Positions 11,388 through 21,921 of a DNA stretch of 64,000 bases are shown here, piece after piece. The notes beneath the pieces were generated by a model. The model was not told where the DNA came from, searched no databases, and saw nothing but the letters and a program-made list of their open reading frames with translations. Position 1 is the stretch's first letter; each line of letters begins with the position of its first letter. A program made the position numbers and the translations under genes. This DNA is from Fragilaria crotonensis (taxonomy: Eukaryota > Bacillariophyta > Fragilariophyceae > Fragilariales > Fragilariaceae). The stretch lies in contig JAKSYS010000305.1 in NCBI GenBank assembly GCA_022925895.1, positions 1-64,000 of the forward strand. The letters are read 5' to 3'.

Positions 11388-12285
11388 CTCCGAACTCCGA
11401 GTATATCATACACCTTGTATCACAACACCTTGTATCACAACACCTTGTACCTGATACATACCAGCGTCGGACTGTATTGGTGGACTGGAGACGGAATGCC
11501 GCCTCAATACATACTGTATCATACTTTACACTTAACATTGTAGTAGTAGCACATCCAGCACCCAGACAGGCGTCATGCAGGGGTCGGCAATCGGCTGTCC
11601 GATCTACAATCCCCGTGGAGTTCTCACGCAGCTCGAGTGACTCAAAACTCTTGAAGCCGAAAATACATTATCCTGGTATGTCATACGTGGCTGTCGTGGA
11701 AAAAGATCTGATCAGGACTCAAAGCATGTGGGATCAAATTGTCTCAGGCATAGGTAACCACGTATGCATACCTCTCCGTGCAAGCATGACGTACGAGACA
11801 TGAACCGTACAACTGTACCAGGCCGTGGGTTCTCTATGTATCACATGGTCATACTGCAGTAAAAGCGTATGAATTGTTCCGTTCAGGTGCTGACCTGCTG
11901 ACAGATCATCGATGCCAATGTTTCCAGCCGTGGATGGCCCTACCAAAAGGAAGGTCAGTCGTGAATTCTGACTCGTAAAAGGCGGTATAAAACTAATCGT
12001 AGGATTTTTGAGGGTGTTAAAGATCCCGATATGGAGGGTTGAGTCCTGTGAACGTATCGTAGAATCAATAGTAATTCCTTCATAGGGCTAATTCCCGAAT
12101 AGAGGTTGCTGCAAGTTTTTTTTGCTGCAGCATCACAATCGCCAGCAACGGAAGCTGCAACGCTCCAAAGCTGAGACATTAATTAGATTGTTGGTTAAAC
12201 GAAATCTGACCTATTGGTAGCAACTAGCAACTAAACACAGAACGCAACTAAGAAATACATCTGGGACGTGAATGATCCGATAGCT
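11388..12285. other. intergenic / upstream region of the DUF6824 gene
   Basis: I see no gene. A doubled CACAACACCTTGTAT word at about 11410-11450 is a short tandem repeat. The last 100 bases form the 5' flank of the next gene, with no clear core promoter motif. Confidence 0.4.
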
Positions 12286-13455
12286 ATGTCATCTGTGAGA
12301 CCTTGCGTTAGCTATTCCAATGAGAGCATAAACGAAGTTTGCTCGTCAACAGCATCCTTATCATTTTCAAGCAATCCCATTCGTGAACATGACTCCCCTA
12401 CAGTGGTTTCCTATTCCTCTTCCCAATCGATGACTGCTCTCTCCGATCAGTTTGAAGATGCTCCAGAAGACAACTCCCTCCCTCTTGCTCTGATCAATAG
12501 ACCTACCAATGCATCAAAACAGTCATCCATGAAAATGAGCATGAATCCCCTTCAGGCGTTGGCGATGGCCTGTGCTGCCGAAAATTCTCAACACGAACAC
12601 CAGAAAGAGTTCCAAACGACAGAGGGCGCTCAAACGGAATCCTTTCTCATCTCTCAGAATGATGTTCTCTGTGGTAGAGGAGGCTTGACCAATCACCACC
12701 CTGGAAACGTTGTCTTCCGACGTTTGGTCAGGCTCAAGCAAGAATCCTATCTCAGAGCGTCCAAACGACAGAAAGCTGGTGTCGCCAAGGAGATTGTCGA
12801 AATTATTCGAAGTCTCACTCCTTCTGGACGATTTCTCAAGAAGGATCCTCACACTCCCGGTGTCTGGATGGAGATTGGTGATCGCAAGGCGAGGGAAAAG
12901 ACATCTCAGGCGTTGCGAGAAGGGGCACCTGAACTCAGAGAAGAGCTACATACGGATAAGGTTCAAGGCGAAGAAGATATCCTTGAGAGACAAACAGCCT
13001 TGATCCATGACGGTGCTCGTGCTATGTATGAAAATTCGATGCAGCATCAAGTTCAAACGTGGTCACCAGCTACGATGATGACGTTGCCAGCGGAAAAGCC
13101 TCACATGGTTTGCAGCAATCGAGTCCGGGTTGTCTCATCCGACTCTGACCTCGAGGGTGTCCGTAGCTTTCATCACCATCGAAAGCTTCCAAGCGCATCT
13201 AGCCCACCCCATGTCATCATGGATGACGCACCAAGAGCACCTGACCCACAGTCATCCTACCGTCATCCACAACCAACCGATGACAACGAAGAGACTGACG
13301 CACTTCGTTATCCTGTGCTTGGTGGAAAGCGCAAATCCCTTGCCAATGTCCACGACTTTGGTGGCATGGATACAAGCAGTCATGCCGATGGTGGACCTAG
13401 GGGACCAAGGCTCAAACTTCTTAAGACACGTCTTGGAAGTTGTGGCGAGCCTTAA
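12286..13455 (+). CDS. DUF6824-domain protein (diatom-type)
   Basis: The intact single-exon frame is 389 aa from ATG 12286; the frame is open 18 nt upstream but only from a GTG. Residues of about 126-212 form the DUF6824 block: NDVLCGRGGLTNHHPGNVVF, a basic stretch RRLVRLKQESYLRASKRQKA, then PSGRFLKKDPHTPGVWMEIG and REKTSQALREG. This domain is very abundant in diatoms and is suspected to act in nucleic-acid binding or gene regulation; no function is established. The N-terminus is Ser-rich and the C-terminus is His/Ser/Pro-rich and probably disordered. The gene is intact, unlike its transposon neighbours. Confidence 0.85.
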   Translation: MSSVRPCVSYSNESINEVCSSTASLSFSSNPIREHDSPTVVSYSSSQSMTALSDQFEDAPEDNSLPLALINRPTNASKQSSMKMSMNPLQALAMACAAENSQHEHQKEFQTTEGAQTESFLISQNDVLCGRGGLTNHHPGNVVFRRLVRLKQESYLRASKRQKAGVAKEIVEIIRSLTPSGRFLKKDPHTPGVWMEIGDRKAREKTSQALREGAPELREELHTDKVQGEEDILERQTALIHDGARAMYENSMQHQVQTWSPATMMTLPAEKPHMVCSNRVRVVSSDSDLEGVRSFHHHRKLPSASSPPHVIMDDAPRAPDPQSSYRHPQPTDDNEETDALRYPVLGGKRKSLANVHDFGGMDTSSHADGGPRGPRLKLLKTRLGSCGEP

Positions 13456-14044
13456 ATGTCAATTAATCATGTTAATGCATAAAGTAAGGGGAACGTTAAG
13501 TGGTGTGTCTGTACAACACTTTTCTCCTTGATTCACCTTGGCATTGCTCGTTGCATTTCGTTTCGCCTTCAATTGAAGCACCATCCTCATGTTCCTTTCC
13601 TTACGCTTGAGCCCTGAAACTTAGGTGTCATTGTTGCATGAGATCCCCGACCCAAAATTTCGCAAGCGTCTGTGCACTGCTCATCGGAACGTGGGATTCA
13701 CAGATTTTTTTCGCCAATGGAGTTTCCAGGACTGACCATCGTGCGAACTCTATCGCCCCTTTACACTTCACAGGTCAGAGATGAATTCCCACGATTGAAT
13801 TCCACGAATGACAATGCCATTGATAGGAGTAAAAGAAGTGTGAACCCAGATACTCGAAAAACCTGATAGCGAACGATTGAAAGCATTTGCAATGCGTGTG
13901 TCAACCACGCCTGCGAAGTAAATGCACAAATCCTCAGTTTTCAAATGTGTCAATATTACTACTTGTTGTTTGTTGCTACCAATAGTCACTAATGCACAAT
14001 TTTCGCTATGTCTTCATGTAATTGCATGACTACGTAACTTGCAT
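13456..14044. other. intergenic between DUF6824 and SENP8-like genes
   Basis: This is the shared 3' side of two convergent genes. I see no gene, repeat array or RNA here. Confidence 0.4.
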
Positions 14045-14713
14045 TCACTTCCTTCTTAAGAGCTCGATTGCCGTCAGAATCGTTTGGCGCATCTCTCGCC
14101 CGAACCGAGGATGTGTCAGCTTCGAATTTTTCAACAGTTCCTCATAGCATTCAATGTCACAAGATTCTGATCCAGCAAGGATTTCAGCTGCGGCGAGTGC
14201 GTGCAATGCACAATCGTACCCGTTGTACTGCTGAGGCGTGCGCAATTCCGTCACCGCAATTCCTGGATTGTGACTGAGCACTCTTGACAGAACGTTCGCA
14301 ACTGCAAGTGCCGCTCGCGCATTTCTCCCAGTCACGGAGTCAACGTGTGTGTACACGACCACATCGGATCGAATCCACAACAGGCTCCAGTGTGACCCGC
14401 AGCCAGGGTCTTGCCAATTTGCACCGTGTTGGTGTCCGTCGTTAATAGGAACTGCGTACGCAACGCAAGTCTTGTCAAAGCTGCTTGAGAATTCCTCCAA
14501 ATCGTCGTCGTCGCATTGATGCATCAAAAACGTGATAACCGAAGGGTCCATGAACTTTACCAATGGATATCTTTGCTGTAGGACAGTCAGATAAAAATGG
14601 ATGCAGGCGTCATTCAGCCACTCAGACTCCCCTGACAACAGCTTAACATCTGAATTGTAGAGAACTGCATCATGATAGTTCAGAATGAAGTTGTTGGGTG
14701 GAAAGGATGTCAT
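14045..14713 (-). CDS. SENP8/NEDP1-like C48 cysteine protease
   Basis: The intact frame is 222 aa from ATG, which is close to the usual length of SENP8 (DEN1/NEDP1) and much shorter than most SUMO proteases. The N-terminal substrate-binding motif SEWLNDACIHFYLTVLQQRY is clear. The Ulp1-family catalytic residues are present: His108 in GSHWSLLWI, Asp125 in YTHVDS, Gln161/162 in RTPQQYNGYDC and Cys168. SENP8 removes NEDD8 from cullins and other targets and matures its precursor; assignment to deneddylase rather than SUMO protease rests on length and overall pattern. No intron is visible. Confidence 0.85.
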   Translation of the reverse strand: MTSFPPNNFILNYHDAVLYNSDVKLLSGESEWLNDACIHFYLTVLQQRYPLVKFMDPSVITFLMHQCDDDDLEEFSSSFDKTCVAYAVPINDGHQHGANWQDPGCGSHWSLLWIRSDVVVYTHVDSVTGRNARAALAVANVLSRVLSHNPGIAVTELRTPQQYNGYDCALHALAAAEILAGSESCDIECYEELLKNSKLTHPRFGREMRQTILTAIELLRRK

Positions 14714-15409
14714 GGGGTCTGCTGTTTCAAGCGCAGGTGTTCATGGTACGACCGGTGGCCGGTAGATGGTGTCGTCTGAGTGCAGTCGATTCGCATGGTG
14801 TGCCGTGTGCGGTGTGCGGTCTGCGCTGACAAGTTCACTGGAGACAAACTTCATGTGTTCATGTGTTATCTTTTCGTCCAAAAAAAATTCCGTCTGGGAT
14901 TGGACTCCCAGCTCCCAGCCCCCTGCAACTACAAACTACAGTACCACCTACGTCGTACATGTAGAGTCTACTACTAGTACTACGACTATTACTATGTTCG
15001 GACTGGAGTATTCCGTACTCCGTACTACTGTATGTCATACTGGTACTTGTACACTGTATGTTATACAGTACATCGTACTCCGCACTTTGGTTTTATCTAC
15101 GTGGAGGATGTATGCATATGCAAAGGATGCGTTTTGTTTGTGTTTTTTTACAGTGTTACAGTATGTATGCATTATATGAATGTATGCAGTCCAGTATGAA
15201 GATACACGACGGGAGTAGGAACCGTCTTTCATTCGCCCGCCTATTAACCACTTTCCACTTACTCGACATCTCTCTAAAACCAAGAGCAACGTTGCCCAGG
15301 ATGTACATGTACATGAAAGGCATTTGTACTGGACTACTCTATACGAGTCTAATTTCACCACGCTTCAGACACCTCATCAACACAAACGCATCCTGAATTT
15401 TTTTTCAAA
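14714..15409. other. intergenic / upstream of eL22
   Basis: The DNA is rich in GTAC/AGTACT-type words and ATGCAT words. The final 60 bases form the eL22 5' flank, including an AT-rich run just before the start codon. No gene is supported. Confidence 0.4.
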
Positions 15410-16022
15410 ATGGTAAGAGATCTCTATTGATCCGCCTTCCCTGCCTGATGGACTCCTTTGGAGTTTCTTCACGGTCAGGAGGCCTTTCTATGACGAGGAC
15501 GGCACTTATGTAACTGCTCGAGTGATTGTCGATGAGCATGGAACCACATCGCGATCGATGCCAGCAGGGATGCACCTGTCATCGTTTCAGAAAGGGAAGG
15601 CGACTGGACACGTGTATCTAATTAAACCAGGCGTCTGACATACTCTCCGCTCTAATTGACAGGTCAAGGCTAAGAAATCTACCGTTAAGTTCGTGATTGA
15701 CTGCACACAGCCGGTTGACGATAAGGTCCTCGATGTTGCGTCGTTCGAGAAATACTTGCACGACCGCATCAAGATTGGAAAGAAGACCGGTGCTTTGGCA
15801 TCCAACAATGTGACGATCACCCGAGACCGAACTAAGCTGACGGTGGCTTCGACTGCCGAGCTCGGTTTCTCCAAGCGTCAATTGAAGTACCTGAGCAAGC
15901 GCTACTTGAAGAAGCAACAGCTCCGTGATTATTTACGTGTGGTTGCTGGATCCAAGAACTCATACGAGCTCAGATATTTCAGCATCTCTGCTGGTGATGC
16001 CGACGAGGCTGATGAGGAATAG
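15410..16022 (+). CDS. RPL22: 60S ribosomal protein eL22
   Basis: There are two exons. Exon 1 contributes only the ATG (15410-15412), followed by a 250-bp GT-AG intron (15413-15662; GTAAGA...TTGACAG). Exon 2 (15663-16022) encodes VKAKKSTVKFVIDCTQPVDD and continues to a TAG, giving 120 aa, the normal size for eL22. Family landmarks are visible: FEKYLHDRIKIGKKTGALAS, TKLTVASTAELGFSKRQLKY, LSKRYLKKQQLRDYLRVVAG, YELRYFSIS and an acidic tail (DADEADEE). The protein is a component of the large cytosolic ribosomal subunit. An intron directly after the start codon is common in ribosomal-protein genes. The gene is intact. Confidence 0.95.
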
Positions 16023-16594
16023 AGTGTTGCTGGAACTTCAGTAATGTATAAGTTTTCTCTGGCTTCAAGTGTTATTCGTACGATTTCTTTTCTGTACGGG
16101 TTATTTATGTATGATCATCACTATTCTATCTAAGCGAGTGTTGGCAGCTTTGTAGGAGCCTTCATGCGTTGCCGATGAAGTGTAACGTGAGGAGAAGTCG
16201 GCCTTCAGATTTACTATGGTTGCTACTCCGGACTTCGGCGTACGGAGTACACTTGCTCCGGGCTACCCTCTATCCTTTATCATACGTCATACGTATTGTA
16301 GACTACAAGTAGTATGCATACTTGTACCTTGTACCTTGTACCCCAGGTCGGCATCTTTTGAACGAACATACGAGCTCGAAAATTCGAACCGTACCTGCGA
16401 GCTCGTTCCGTTTTCGAGTTAAAGTTCAAAATTCTTATGTCCACGACCAACTGCCAGCCAACCATGATGCTGCTTGAACAATGATGGCTTCAACCTTGAC
16501 AAGGCATTCGCCATATCGACTAATCTAAAGAAGTCGCCATTCGCATGCGACGACAGATTCGTTGGTGCACGCCATTACGGAGTCAGAATGTGCC
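16023..16594. other. intergenic, possible upstream exon of the PhyH gene
   Basis: The first 150 bases are the eL22 3' flank. An AG at about 16555 could be an acceptor for an upstream exon of the next gene, because its frame stays open to about 16530 without an ATG. No such exon could be defined. Confidence 0.35.
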
Positions 16595-17706
16595 ATGATT
16601 GCACAATCCCTTCAAAGGGATGGATTCGGGGTTACGTCCAGCAGTATCTTGTCGGAAGGAGTTGTGGAGGCACTCAAGCTCAAGATGCCAGATCTATTTC
16701 GGGGCGAGTTTGAAACTGGAGTTTATCCCGACGAATGGCATTGGAGGTGAGTACAATTGATTTTTCTTGATTTTGGAGTCCTCAGGCTCATCCACTCCAT
16801 TTCGTGCATCCTTGTAGACAAGGGTTGAGTCAGGACGATGTCACTAGAGAAATATGTAATGGCTGGAAATCAGATCGTCTCGTCGCATCTGTCGTGTTGT
16901 CCCAGACGATTGGTGAAATGGTGTCCCGGATCACTGGCTGGTCGTCAGTGCGCATTGCTCAAGACGATGTCATCTGGAAGCCTCCATCTCAGCCTAGGAC
17001 AACGATAGGTTTTCATCAAGATAGCGCCTACATTTCGGACCAGTTTCTTCCTCAGGAGAACAATTCCGTCACAGTTTGGATGGCTCTCGATGATGTTACT
17101 GAAGATATGGGTTGCCTGGAGTATGCTGTTGGGTCGCATCTGTGCCCTAATCAAGTGAGTTATCATCAGTAAGAAAGCGCGAAAGCGTTGAGTTCACTGG
17201 CTAATATACGTTTTCTGTTTCGATCCAGGCTTCTTCTTTGGACGAGACTACCTTTCATGGTTGCAACGAAAGCAGATATCGAAGTTCCATACCGTCGGAC
17301 GCGGAGGTTCGTTTTGTACCAGTATGTCGCGGACACGCTGTGGTGCACCACCAAAGTGTGTGGCATGGGTCAGGTCCAAATCTTTCCCAGCGCAACGATC
17401 GGCGGGCACTCGTCGGGCATTATCTACGGGGAGATGTTAAATTCAAGGACGAGGGTGGAGGTAAGTGCGTCAAGTCGAGTTTCTTACTGTTCCTATCCGG
17501 TTCTTTCCTTTTTATGAATCCCTTGGTAGCTCATTTCTTTTGTACCGATAGCTGCACCTTGGGGGTCAACATCCTACATTTACGGCAAATACAAGCGCTA
17601 CAACTCAGTAGAGGTGGACGAAAGCTTCTTTCCGGTAATTTATGCTACAGAAAGTAGCGGAAAATCAAGAACTCAATGGATTGACAACTACGTAGGGTTC
17701 GATTGA
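16595..17706 (+). CDS. phytanoyl-CoA dioxygenase (PhyH) family protein, four exons
   Basis: The model is join(16595..16746, 16818..17154, 17229..17460, 17552..17706). All three introns are GT-AG (71, 74 and 91 bp) and keep one frame, giving 291 aa. The PhyH fold is marked by the iron ligands His117 and Asp119 (GFHQDSAY), distal His209 (HHQSVWHGSGPNLS) and Arg222 (NDRRAL), the expected 2-oxoglutarate anchor. The MALDDVTEDMGCLEYAVGSH block is also typical. The family hydroxylates diverse small molecules using Fe(II) and 2-oxoglutarate; the substrate cannot be told. The start is the first ATG in the conserved N-terminus, and a more upstream exon is possible. Confidence 0.85.
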
Positions 17707-18453
17707 TCGATCCCAGGCCTCCACCGTTTAAGTTCACCGTGGTGTGTGAGGCGCTTGTGCATTACGCTTACGCATCAACCAACGTTCCACTAGTGGCTGG
17801 AGGTTATGTGAGGCAGGTGCCACCCGACAACCTTCAACTAAAGACATCACCTCACACCTCGGTCATGAATTGTGTACACAGACCACAGACCATTGAGCGG
17901 GCTGCACATGTTCTGTGGATTGTGGATTGCCATAGAGCATGCGTGTCACGCGTCACGCAATAATGGCACCAGTAACCAGTAGTACCATGAATCAATCCAC
18001 TACCGGTACAAGTACTCAGTACCTGGGATTGCAGTATACACATAATTACAGTCGCATCTGACCAGATCAGTGACACGTGTGCTTGCAAATTGCAACACAC
18101 GTTGTGTGTCAATGCATGAGAAAAATGGAATTCTTCTCGATTGCTCCAGTCAAATCGTCAAATCCCAATGATAGTGAAAAGGCCGAACACCGATAAATCC
18201 GTTCCTACGTAGAAATACACAAGGAGTACAACAATTTTAACGGGAACGTTACTGTCGATTGCGCAACTCTGGGCCGATTTCAAACTGTTTTTGTCTACCG
18301 TCTTAAAGCGAGAGGGAGCAGATGTGTAAGTTTCATACTTGATGGTACGGTCGTAGGGTCTACCTCCAATAGTACCAGTACCTTTCTCTTATGGTGAAGA
18401 GAAGATAAGTGTTTGCCTTCTTTCATTGTTCGTTCGCCGTATCCTCTGTCGCC
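17707..18453. other. intergenic, nothing recognised
   Basis: The stretch contains GTAC-type repeats around 17990-18030 and no supported coding region. Confidence 0.4.
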
Positions 18454-19279
18454 ATGTCGGACTCCCTTTGCGGTGATACAGTGCGATCACGTCGTGGTCT
18501 ATTAGCATTGCTTTGGTCGCTTGTAACACTTTTGACGATAATTGCCTTTATGGTGACACTATCTGTAACCATTTCGGCAAAAACTGCTTCACAGTCATAC
18601 AATGATGATAAGAACAACGACAACAAAGCAAATCAGCAAGATGAAATCAGCCTCGCAGTCACATCACGAGCCATGGCATTTGCTGCGGTGTGGACAGCGG
18701 TGCTGGCTTGTTTAATGTCCGTTTTTGGAACTGTCATCCTAGGATTCCAATCACCGACGGGGCAATATTACACGTGCTGTGCAAGCAACGTACATCGAAC
18801 AACACCGCTAGGGCTCGGGTCTTTATCGGAGCGCTCTTGATGTTTTCAATCTCACATTGGTCTGCTCAGTTCTGTTTGGAGAGTTTGAGGTTAGTGTGTT
18901 GATATTTGTGACTTGAAACTTCGTTGTACACGTGCACTCATTTTTGTTGCAAAGATTCGAGATGGAGAGAACAACAGGGGACGCGGAGTATGCGCAAGAG
19001 CGAGCTGGCGAAAGATCATCTATGGCCTTCAGCATCATGTGCATGTTCCTAACTGTTTTGTACCTTGCCTTCGCTGCAACGGTTTATATCTTTTCATTCG
19101 GTATTGGAAGAAAATGAAGCCGATGAGGAATCGCTGAGGGGCAACAACAGCAGCAGCATGCGTATACTGGACAAACGCATGCGTACAGCGGCTATATTGA
19201 CAATCGATTTGATATTCACCCAGCGTCAAAACCAGGTTTTGTGGGCGCTCAAGGTAGCGGCGACTCGGGATTGACGTAA
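18454..19279 (+). pseudogene. four-TM membrane protein gene with frameshifts
   Basis: From ATG 18454 the frame gives MSDSLCGDTVRSRRG and two hydrophobic spans (GLLALLWSLVTLLTIIAFMV and AVWTAVLACLMSVFGTVILG) separated by an acidic Asn/Gln-rich loop. A third span is split between two other frames (VFIGALLMFS, then NLTLVCSVLFGEFE at about 18810-18892). A GT-AG intron (about 18893-18960) joins in phase to MERTTGDAEYAQERAGERSS and a fourth span (MAFSIMCMFLTVLYLAFAAT). The tail also changes frame twice before a Gln/His/Tyr-rich end. The topology resembles four-span MARVEL-like proteins, but I assign no family. The indels are 1 nt each, so either decay or assembly error could explain them. Confidence 0.55.
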
Positions 19280-19836
19280 GGCGTTTACTACCCTTCAACG
19301 ATGCTTGGTGTTTGGTTAGAAACAAAACATCACGTTGAGTTTGTCAGAGGATTGCAATTCAGTTCGTCCCAGCGTTGCTTGGTTCGCATCGGCATTTTAA
19401 GAGTCGAAGGATAAAATATGTAACAGCACTCCGCTAGATATCGTGTACAGCGAAAAATGTTAACAGTTGTGCAGCCATTTATGTCATGAATACATTAGCA
19501 TTGAAGTACTCGAGTACTCCAGTTGATTGCGAGAAGCTCATTCTGTGTCATGGCACTGCGCAGTAGTTGGAGCACGATCCCATCAAATTTTGATTTGCCA
19601 GCCAAGATTGTCTTCGAAGGGAATTATAGAGCCTACATCCCCCATCGAGTCGCATCAATCGGGGAATCTCCAAGCATGTTTTTAAAATGAATGAACCAGG
19701 AGCAATTATGAGATATGTACCTTTTTAATCCTCAATAGGAAGTACAAGTATCATACTTGTACCTGGTACAAGTACCAGTACTACACTAGAAACTTGCTCG
19801 CGTATTGTCATTGTATACATACTACTCTACTGCTAC
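19280..19836. other. intergenic left flank of the Harbinger-type unit
   Basis: The stretch ends in a dense GTACTTG/AGTAC repeat patch at about 19740-19810. No gene is visible. Confidence 0.4.
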
Positions 19837-20016
19837 CAGGAGGTTCCGGAATATTTGCTTTTACCCCAATTTTTCTTTCATTTTACAATTACTTTTTCCA
19901 AAACCGTTTCCTTTTTTCTGCGTTCCACGACTCCGACAAACCCGCACTTCCAACTAAATTGAAAACGTGAATCGGATTTTTAGGCCGAATACGGATCAAT
20001 ACATATTCATAGAAAC

Positions 20017-20135
20017 CCCAGAAGAAAAAAAGAGAAAAGAGGAGAAACAAAAAATACTGGAAGAAATTAGGAGAAAATAGGAGAAAGAAAAAAGGCCAAG
20101 AAGAAAATAGGAGAAAATAGGAGTAAAAAGGAGAA
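20017..20135 (+). repeat. polypurine GGAGAAAATA repeat
   Basis: A purine-only tract is built from AGGAGAAAATAGGAGAAAA units. The same unit recurs at about 26666-26740 near the other end of the Harbinger-type unit, in the same orientation. Confidence 0.7.
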
Positions 20136-20164
20136 GCTCCACTGGCGCATTTGGAGAAGAGCTA

Positions 20165-21629
20165 GTGTCTAAACGCCCGAAATCTTTAATTAAAGATCTC
20201 CCAGTGGTGAAATCTTTAATTAAAGATCAATTTTGGCCCTTACTCAACTTCGTCATTTTACCTCGCACACCATAATTAACAAGCCAAACGTGTTCTGCAT
20301 AGAGTCAAACCTCATGGGCCAAATGGGGGCATCTTAGTCAGCGACAGTTCCTGACGTATGATGTTGAACGCAAAACTGGAGCCAATTTTTCACGAGTTTT
20401 TTAGGTGGAAAAATAACACGGTTTACCCGGATGTATAGTATGTCACCTACGCAGGCCACACCAAATCACGTCGTTTGAGGCCTCAATTAACACATTGACT
20501 TCATCATCTTCCATTTCGATTGAGGCAAAACACTGAAGTGCAATGGTCTCGAGCATCCTTTAAATGAGAGGTATGTCACTGGTGTGAATCTCTAACTTTT
20601 GTTCGTTGTCGAGTTGTGATAACAAATTTATCGGGCGTTTTTATCGCGCGCCACTATCTTATCATCATCCCATTTCTCACTTCCTTTGTTGTGTAGCACT
20701 TGTGTTGACCGTGCTAGAGTCCAACCAAATGATCCTTGAGCTTCTTCTTGTGCATCTTTGAACCAAAGAAATGGTGATGTTCGTTTCTGAGTGCAGTCGT
20801 TGCCGTGGAAGCAACACCAAAAGTCTCGCTCCGTAGCAGTCCTGCTCAAACCAATGGTACTTTGACGTTTTCCTCGCGTCTTATAACTTCAAGACTTAAG
20901 TCATGAAACAAGGAAGGCCATTGTCGAAGATATTGTGGTGGGAAATGTTGTGAGATAGCAATGTCACGAGGTCAATGACTCGAATTCGGTTACCGTCAAT
21001 GCGGACCGGACAACGACGAAAAAAGCTCCAGGCGGAGAGGACGATGACCTTTTTACAAATTGCATGCTGAAGAACTCATAAACAACACCAGCAGATTGGA
21101 TTCCGTGAATGCTGAACTTTGGCAATAAACAATGCCATGGGCGAGGCTGAATCGCTCGATTATTGACCGATCTGCACCACTGCAAGAGCTCGAGTATTGG
21201 GTCATCTAACTCAACAAAGTAAAGGAAAAGAACAATACATGGTGAGATCACTTCCATTAGCCTTTATCAGGGCCAAATGCCAAGCCTGCAAGTGTTGAAC
21301 AACATGCATGTGCTCTCGGTGCAAACTTGCTTTTGAGTGCACTACAACAAAATGCATTCTCTGCACCAGAAAGGAAAGTTATGCATTTCCACCAACACAG
21401 CGTCCTGCTACTGGGAATAATGAATAGATGTCCATTGCTACTTTATGAGTCTTAGGCTTGATGTATCATTCTATTGACGACGGCGAATCGCCATTGTCGA
21501 TCTCGAATTTCATGTTGCGGATGGTATGAAACGTACATGGACAGTCTTGCAAAACGTACGAAAATGTCCATCTTTAAAAAAAGACAGCTTTGTCGTTAAT
21601 TAAAGATAACCCCCCGGGCGTTTAGACAC
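20165..21629. mobile_element. TA-flanked TIR element (Tc1/mariner-like, non-autonomous), nested
   Basis: The left end GTGTCTAAACGCCCG (20165-20179) is matched by its exact reverse complement at 21615-21629. Both are bordered by TA (20163-20164 and 21630-21631), and the symmetry extends to an outer C/G pair. Just inside the left end the 16-bp palindrome ATCTTTAATTAAAGAT occurs twice (about 20181 and 20211), and a partial copy lies near the right end. Open frames on the minus strand (20628-20849, 20964-21257) have no recognisable transposase motif. The TA target duplication suggests Tc1/mariner mobilisation. It lies within the Harbinger-type unit and so probably inserted into it. Confidence 0.7.
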
Positions 21630-21921
21630 TAGACACGGCCCGAAATGGGCTTTTAGACCCTCGTGTACCTCGCAACCAGAAACTCGCCACCCTTTTTTGA
21701 TTCAACAGTCAACAGTTGGTGGTCAGTTGACACATGATCCGTTCAAAACTAAAACCAACGAATCGTATTGCTTTTCACGCTGTAGCACTACTTGTACCTA
21801 CTACCGGTAGTACATTTCCTGGTGGATCGTGAACGTGACACTTGCAACATGAAAGAACTCAAACATGAGACAAGATGAGTAATGTTGTACAGAATGATCA
21901 CAACACCCTCAACGCGAAGAA

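Noticed and set aside
11375-11803. Plus-strand open frame of 142 codons
   Set aside because: It starts inside the hAT right TIR and runs through GTAC-type intergenic repeats; there are no motifs.
14045-14713. SUMO-specific Ulp1 rather than SENP8-like
   Set aside because: The length of 222 aa and lack of an N-terminal extension fit SENP8 better, though only a phylogeny would settle it.
18800-18850. A 22-bp micro-intron (GTACATCG...GCTAG) joining two frames of the four-TM gene
   Set aside because: It is far shorter than any intron in the window (68 bp and longer) and does not restore the downstream frame as well as two 1-nt deletions do.
20628-21257. Minus-strand frames inside the TA-flanked element as a mariner transposase
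   Set aside because: No D-D-D/E pattern or helix-turn-helix could be found, and the frames are short and separated by stops.
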